From contig DGTM01000041.1 in the NCBI GenBank assembly GCA_002394305.1, forward strand, positions 43,910 through 107,909: DNA of 64,000 nt, read 5' to 3'. The notes beneath the pieces were generated by a model, which was not told the origin of the DNA, did not search any database, and saw only the letters and a program-made list of their open reading frames with translations. This document shows positions 59,984 through 64,000 of this stretch, in pieces. The translations under genes and the position numbers were made by a program. The stretch's first letter is position 1. Each line of letters opens with the position of its first letter. The DNA is from Prevotellaceae bacterium UBA4336 (GTDB lineage: Bacteria; Bacteroidota; Bacteroidia; Bacteroidales; Bacteroidaceae).

Positions 59984-60014
59984 GACCGGTGTGGGAGTCG
60001 AACCCGCACCGGCC
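59984..60014 (-). other. Hairpin with tRNA T-arm-like sequence after the cupin gene
   Basis: The arms GGCCGGTGCGGG and CCCACACCGGTC pair over 12 bp with one G-U and one mismatch around the seven-base loop TTCGACT. GGGTTCGACTCCC is the canonical T-loop of tRNAs. No D-arm or anticodon arm lies upstream. It could be the cupin gene's terminator or a remnant of a tRNA 3' end. Confidence 0.5.
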
Positions 60015-60024
60015 TGTGGGATGA

Positions 60025-60504
60025 TTATTCCAGCGGTATCTCGGGGTGCTGCACGGCCAGGGGCAGACCCTTCTGCGAGAGGTAGAACATGTAGAGGATG
60101 ACGGGCTTCGAGCCGCGGTTCTCGCCGTGGTGGATGGTGCCGACCATCTCCACGACGGGCTCGCCCTCGTGCACGACCTTCTTCTGTCCGTCCTGCCCGA
60201 TGATGGTCAGCTCGCCCTGCACCAGCACGCCGTAGTTCATCACGGGATGGTGATGCCAGCCCAGCTTCTTTCCGGCAGGGAAGACGTACTTGACGGCCAC
60301 CAGTTCGGGGCGGCCCTGCAGGTAGTCGGGCAGCTCCACGCCGTCCCAGCTCTGCGAGGTGCGAATCAGCTCGGTTGACACGACCTGTTCCTCGGGAGCG
60401 TCCTCCTGGGCATAAGCCTCCTTGCAGGAGGTAAGAGAATTGCACACTGCTGCCACGCCGAAAACGATGGTGGCAGATACTAACCCAAATGTTGTCTTTT
60501 TCAT
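60025..60504 (-). CDS. Cupin domain lipoprotein
   Basis: This 159-residue protein has a lipoprotein signal (VCNSLTSC, Cys27). The single cupin barrel has the metal-binding motif GWHHHPVMNYGVLVQGEL and the second motif GTIHHGENRGSKPVILYMFY. It binds a metal in the periplasm; catalysis of a small-molecule reaction is possible but the substrate is unknown. Its start follows the HAD lipoprotein gene by 33 bp on the same strand, and both carry the same type of lipid anchor, so they may act together. Confidence 0.85.
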   Translation of the reverse strand: MKKTTFGLVSATIVFGVAAVCNSLTSCKEAYAQEDAPEEQVVSTELIRTSQSWDGVELPDYLQGRPELVAVKYVFPAGKKLGWHHHPVMNYGVLVQGELTIIGQDGQKKVVHEGEPVVEMVGTIHHGENRGSKPVILYMFYLSQKGLPLAVQHPEIPLE

Positions 60505-60537
60505 AATGTTGTGTTTTTATTTGACAGTTCTTTAGTT

Positions 60538-61617
60538 TCAATTGGCAGGAAACGTGAAGTCGGTCTTGACTACGCCGTCGCCATAGATGGTCTTGAAGTC
60601 GTTGCGCATTGAGATGATGTGGTAGCCGGCTTCTCGCCATTTTGCTTCTCGCCTGGCAGCCTCGGTGAGGTCTGCATGGTCGCGTGCATCGTCGTCGGCA
60701 ACGAGCATGAAGGCTGCCGACTTGTGAAGCTTGTTGCCCAGACAATAGTTGTGCATGGCCTGGTCTCCGCTGCTGTTGCCGAAGGACAGCACGGGCACCT
60801 TGCCTATCTCCTGCGAGATTTGCAGCACCTTGTTTGTCTTCAGGTTCTTGATGATGAGTTCGTCGGTGCGCACGAGGTCATCCTCGCGTCCCATCGTGAA
60901 GTTGACACCTGCCTCCGTGCCTTGGCTGGAGGAAATGAGCTTTACGTCCATACCGATGACGCGGTTAGGCTGGATGCCGATGGCCTCTACCAGTGCGCGG
61001 CAGATGAAACGGTCGGAGCCGCTGACAACATAGGATGTGAAGCCGTTGTCCTTCAGGTAGTCGAACACCTGAAGCATGGGTTTGTAGAAGCTCTGTCCGT
61101 ATGTCATGCCGCTGAAGCCGTTGGCGGACTTCCGGGCATAGGCCTTGACGTAGGCATCGAACTGTGCGATTGTCATTCCGCTGTATGCCTTGGCTGCTGC
61201 GTAGGCATGCTTCATGTCGAATTGGTCCGGCAGTTTCTTCCCGTGGCGTACGAAGTCGCGTATTTCCTGAGCCGTCTCCTTTACGTCTGCCGGAGCCTCG
61301 TAGGTGGCATCGTCCAGGGCGCGGTATTCCAAGAGGTTGTATTCGAAGTACGATGGATAGAGTTCACCGACGAAGGTGCCGTCCATGTCGAAAGTGGCGA
61401 TGCGGTCCTCTTCCTCGATATAGTTTGCCGATGCGGGGTTGGTTACGTCCTTGACGTAGTCTTGCAGGGCGGTCAGCGCCTCGCACTTGTTCCACAGCGT
61501 GAAGTACTCCTTTGCAGGCGGAACGATGGTGCTGTCGTTGTCCTTGCTGCATGATGTCAGCGCCGTCAGTCCGCAAACGAGGGTGGCGGCCATCATCCAA
61601 AGTCTTGTCTTTTTCAT
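60538..61617 (-). CDS. HAD-superfamily phosphatase lipoprotein
   Basis: From the ATG at 61617 this is a 359-residue protein with a lipobox (TALTSC, Cys23). The haloacid-dehalogenase core has the nucleophile motif FDMDGTF (Asp77, Asp79), the Ser motif YVVSGSDR, and the acidic motif SFGNSSGDQAM. A helical cap follows the first motif (AAAKAYSGMTIAQFDAYVKA). Together these fit a periplasmic phosphomonoesterase of the HAD subfamily IB/phosphoserine-phosphatase type. Substrate unknown. It is transcribed with the cupin gene. Confidence 0.85.
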   Translation of the reverse strand: MKKTRLWMMAATLVCGLTALTSCSKDNDSTIVPPAKEYFTLWNKCEALTALQDYVKDVTNPASANYIEEEDRIATFDMDGTFVGELYPSYFEYNLLEYRALDDATYEAPADVKETAQEIRDFVRHGKKLPDQFDMKHAYAAAKAYSGMTIAQFDAYVKAYARKSANGFSGMTYGQSFYKPMLQVFDYLKDNGFTSYVVSGSDRFICRALVEAIGIQPNRVIGMDVKLISSSQGTEAGVNFTMGREDDLVRTDELIIKNLKTNKVLQISQEIGKVPVLSFGNSSGDQAMHNYCLGNKLHKSAAFMLVADDDARDHADLTEAARREAKWREAGYHIISMRNDFKTIYGDGVVKTDFTFPAN

Positions 61618-61666
61618 TGTCCTGTTAGTGTTGTGTCTTATCATATTTATATGTTGCGTGTAGGTT

Positions 61667-61703
61667 CTGTTGTCACCGTCGCGGGGGGCGGCGGTGACAA
61701 CAG
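61667..61703 (-). terminator. Hairpin after the alpha/beta hydrolase gene (probable terminator)
   Basis: Perfect 12-bp arms CTGTTGTCACCG and CGGTGACAACAG enclose a GC-rich 13-base region. It lies 12 bp after the hydrolase stop. There is no U-tract on the minus strand, although TTTTT follows on the plus strand. Confidence 0.5.
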
Positions 61704-61714
61704 ATTTTTGAGGG

Positions 61715-63538
61715 TTACTTCAGGTGATCGCCCATCCAGTCGCGAAGCTGTTCCTCGTAGCGGATGGCGGGCGTGGCGCTGCTGTCGAAGGCATTGATGA
61801 GGCGTGCAGCCCGTCTTGCCGGTGCCGTCGGGCTGTCGTCGCTGCTACCGGCAGGCTGTTCGGCGAAGTAGGCGTACAGGTCGGCCAGGAATTTGGTCAT
61901 GTTGATGCCGGAGTCCTCGGACATCTCAATCAGTTCCTGTTCGCTGATGCCGAGCTTTTGCAGCTGTTCGTGAATCGTCATGTAGATTGTCAGCGGGTTG
62001 AGCTCTATGCTTTCACCGCCTTCATTGCCGGCCATGAGGGAGGCGATGCGGCGGATGAGTGCGCGGCAGTCGAAGCCCATGGCGTCCAGCAGGCGCATGT
62101 TCATCACGAGGTCAACCTCCTGGCTGGCAAGGGCCTTGTAGATGGGGTTCAGCTGTCCGTCGGTGTACATCATGGGCCATGCCTTGATGGCTGCCAGCGT
62201 CTGGATGTAGTAAATGAGGGTGCTCGCAAGATGCCCCATGCTGCGCACTACGAAGTTGGTCTGCAGGTTGGTGCGTCCGGGGATGATGCTGGGCTCGAAG
62301 CCCCTGTCCTTGAGGAAGCGTATCATGGGGCGTGCGCTCTGGATGGGTACGTAGTCGTCGCCGCGGGAGTGGAAGAGGTAGATGCGCTGTGTGGTGTCGG
62401 GCGTCCAGTCGTCGTTGGTCATGCTGAAGCTGTCGAACAGGGCCTGTATGGCCTGGCTCTCGGGCGACTCCAGGTTGCAGTAGGCGTCGGAGAGAATCTC
62501 GTGGATCTTCTTGTCGCGTCCTATGCTGTCGCAGACGGGCCACGATGAGTAGGACTTCGAGAGGATGAGCTCGTCGATGCGGCTTGCGATGTCGGGCTGG
62601 AACACGTTGTTATAGTCCATGTTCAGCTTCTGCGTCTCATTGGTGCACACCATGAGCAGCAGTGGCACGGCGTTGTAGGCCGTGGAGTCCGTGAGCACGT
62701 ATCGGCGATAGGCCTCGCGCACGTCGGAGGGACCGCCGCCGGAGAAGGTCTTGTCGAAGCTGATGCGGTCGGCATACTCCATGTCGCGCAGCTTCTGCGA
62801 GGCCAAGGCATCGAAGCCGCCGCTGGAGTAGCCGATGTTGAAGCAGAGCGGACCGTAGTCGATTCCCATGCCGCTGAGCAGCTCGCGGGCAGAGAGCAGT
62901 CCGTCGAGCGATGCGCGGGCGTTGACCGTGCCCTGCAGGAAGGCCTGCGGGAAGCGTTCTGTAGCGCCGAAGCCGTAGAAGTCACTCTCGACGATGATGT
63001 ACTGCGGGTACAGCGGGTTGGCCAGCAGGATGTTCTCCAGCTCGCCGTTGCTGCGGGTGGGTGCCTCGTCGCGATGGAACTTGGTGTAGTGGTTCACCAT
63101 CAAGATGCCCTCGCTGCAGCGCCGTCCCGTCCATATCTCTTCGGGGATGAGCATGGTGCCGCTCAGGGTGATGGGCTCGCCGAAGGGGTCGATGCTGGGA
63201 TAGACATAGTTCACCTTCATGATGGCGCGGTCGTTGGGGAGGCTGACGGGAGTGCCGTCCGCGTCGATGTTGAAGCTCAGGGTGTCGGGAAACACCTTGG
63301 TGACGACGGCTTCTTCGCCAATGGTCAGCTCCTCGATGTCGGCGCTGAGTGCCGGCAGTTGCCGACCGTCGTAGGTGGTGATGACGACAGTGCCGTCGGC
63401 GTTGAAGTCGATGGCTGCCAGTTCGGAAGTGGTGAATACCTTGGCGGTGCCGTCCGTGAGTGTCACCTTGACGACTTTGGCCTCTGTGGCGATGCAAGCC
63501 AGGAGGAGGAACAGGGAGGAAAGTAGTATCTTCTTCAT
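61715..63538 (-). CDS. Secreted alpha/beta hydrolase (lipase/esterase-like)
   Basis: This 607-residue protein has a signal peptide (MKKILLSSLFLLLACIATEA). A short N-terminal beta domain (VKVTLTDGTAKVFTTSELAA) similar to that of the next gene precedes an alpha/beta-hydrolase fold. The nucleophile elbow is FNIGYSSGGFDA (Ser near residue 237). Candidate acid and His residues lie in YLFHSRGDDYVPIQ and SMGHLAST. This layout resembles secretory lipases. A Ser/Ala-rich stretch and a C-terminal helix end the protein, with no CTD. It is 6 bp downstream of the small CTD protein, forming an operon. Confidence 0.8.
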   Translation of the reverse strand: MKKILLSSLFLLLACIATEAKVVKVTLTDGTAKVFTTSELAAIDFNADGTVVITTYDGRQLPALSADIEELTIGEEAVVTKVFPDTLSFNIDADGTPVSLPNDRAIMKVNYVYPSIDPFGEPITLSGTMLIPEEIWTGRRCSEGILMVNHYTKFHRDEAPTRSNGELENILLANPLYPQYIIVESDFYGFGATERFPQAFLQGTVNARASLDGLLSARELLSGMGIDYGPLCFNIGYSSGGFDALASQKLRDMEYADRISFDKTFSGGGPSDVREAYRRYVLTDSTAYNAVPLLLMVCTNETQKLNMDYNNVFQPDIASRIDELILSKSYSSWPVCDSIGRDKKIHEILSDAYCNLESPESQAIQALFDSFSMTNDDWTPDTTQRIYLFHSRGDDYVPIQSARPMIRFLKDRGFEPSIIPGRTNLQTNFVVRSMGHLASTLIYYIQTLAAIKAWPMMYTDGQLNPIYKALASQEVDLVMNMRLLDAMGFDCRALIRRIASLMAGNEGGESIELNPLTIYMTIHEQLQKLGISEQELIEMSEDSGINMTKFLADLYAYFAEQPAGSSDDSPTAPARRAARLINAFDSSATPAIRYEEQLRDWMGDHLK

Positions 63539-63544
63539 GGCTGC

Positions 63545-63886
63545 TTACTTCCTGACGGTTTTCTTTACGTTATTCTGGTCTCTCACGATGTAGACGCCCT
63601 TCTGTCGGGGTTCACCCTGCAAGGGACGACCATCGACGGTGTACCACCGGCGAGCGGACTGTTGTCCGGCAGTCTTGACAGTCCTGATTCCATTAGCGAT
63701 TTCCTCCCGGCTTATGGTGACGGCATCTTTCACTTCTTCGCGTGTGCCGTCGGTATATTCAATTTCCACTTGTTCGCGGTCGAAGGTGATGCGTTTTACC
63801 TTGTTACCGTCGTTAGTCTGTTGTGCCAGTGTTCCCGCAGCGAAAGCAAGCAGGACGGCGAGTGCTGAAATAATCCTTTTCTCCAT
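63545..63886 (-). CDS. Small secreted protein with a T9SS-type tail (113 residues)
   Basis: From the ATG at 63886 the protein has a signal peptide (MEKRIISALAVLLAFAAGTLA), only about 45 residues of body (VKRITFDREQVEIEYTDGTR) and a tail WYTVDGRPLQGEPRQKGVYI, then VRDQNNVKKTVRK. The tail has the CTD pattern but a mutated N-x-x-N and K-K-V order. With so little passenger it may be a remnant, or a mini-cargo. The body resembles the N-terminal domain of the co-transcribed hydrolase, which has no tail. The upstream 114 bp to the window end contains only AT-rich TTTTACTT-type repeats and no clear promoter. Confidence 0.7.
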   Translation of the reverse strand: MEKRIISALAVLLAFAAGTLAQQTNDGNKVKRITFDREQVEIEYTDGTREEVKDAVTISREEIANGIRTVKTAGQQSARRWYTVDGRPLQGEPRQKGVYIVRDQNNVKKTVRK

Positions 63887-64000
63887 TATTGCTTGTTTAC
63901 TTGTTTTACTAATATACGTGTTTCGCAAATTCTTTTGCAATATACTTTACTCGTTTTACTTGTTTTGTGAATAAAAATAACTTTCGGAAGTAAAAGAGGA

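Noticed and set aside
59984..60060. Complete tRNA gene on the minus strand
   Set aside because: Only T-arm-like sequence is present; there is no D-arm, anticodon arm or matching acceptor 5' half.

Overview
The window looks like a chromosomal segment of a Bacteroidales bacterium, most likely a Prevotellaceae-type member with fairly high GC. The evidence is the Bacteroidota promoter form (TTTG, 19-21 nt, TAnnTTTG) upstream of many genes, near absence of Shine-Dalgarno sites, the fused SecDF, GH92 and GH36 enzymes, the PPIase-SurA-OstA-MutL gene order, and at least six secreted proteins with C-terminal tails of the type IX secretion (T9SS) sorting-domain kind. No rRNA, complete tRNA, IS element, integrase or CRISPR array was found.

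Layout. 1-6.5 kb (minus): 5' part of mutS, secDF, an endonuclease/exonuclease/phosphatase protein and a rhomboid protease. 6.6-8.4 kb (plus): HU, then a small accessory cassette of an HU-like protein, a P5-like protein and a 33-residue 'smalltalk' protein. 8.5-19.2 kb (minus): a beta-barrel protein, a secreted CTD protein, OmpA, a 1646-residue coiled-coil lipoprotein, a CPBP protease, a guanine-deaminase-like enzyme and a small secreted protein. 19.3-21.5 kb (plus): GH92 alpha-mannosidase. 21.7-24.7 kb (minus): a Tat-exported aldo/keto reductase with ferredoxin domain and a NapH/NapG-like polyferredoxin. 25-34.5 kb (plus): guaB, two parvulin-type PPIases, an OstA/LptA-like protein, a small membrane protein, mutL and trpS. 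34.7-40.2 kb (minus): two CTD proteins and a 55-residue peptide. 40.8-42.9 kb (plus): GH36 alpha-galactosidase. 43-64 kb (minus): a zinc ribbon, NamZ-like muramidase, metallophosphoesterase/PQQ protein, lipoprotein, two giant modular CTD proteins with small W-terminated peptides, a cupin, a HAD lipoprotein, a secreted alpha/beta hydrolase and a tiny CTD protein.

Themes. The core genes serve mismatch repair (mutS, mutL), envelope biogenesis (secDF, surA-like, OstA-like), GTP synthesis (guaB) and translation (trpS). The accessory genes build a protein-rich surface: giant adhesin-like proteins, an OmpA-linked coiled-coil lipoprotein and secreted glycosidases.

The most unusual feature is a rich set of short repeats. 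Nonamer arrays fill three co-directional intergenic gaps almost exactly. A 22-bp minisatellite family shares the core CTTCCGAAATAAG. A GC-rich palindromic element lies between genes and also in frame inside two genes. Perfect heptamers sit inside a coding region immediately before its sorting tail, where unit gain or loss would remove the tail; this is a candidate phase-variation switch of surface anchoring. A second pattern is small peptides ending in W or WD that follow large CTD surface proteins.
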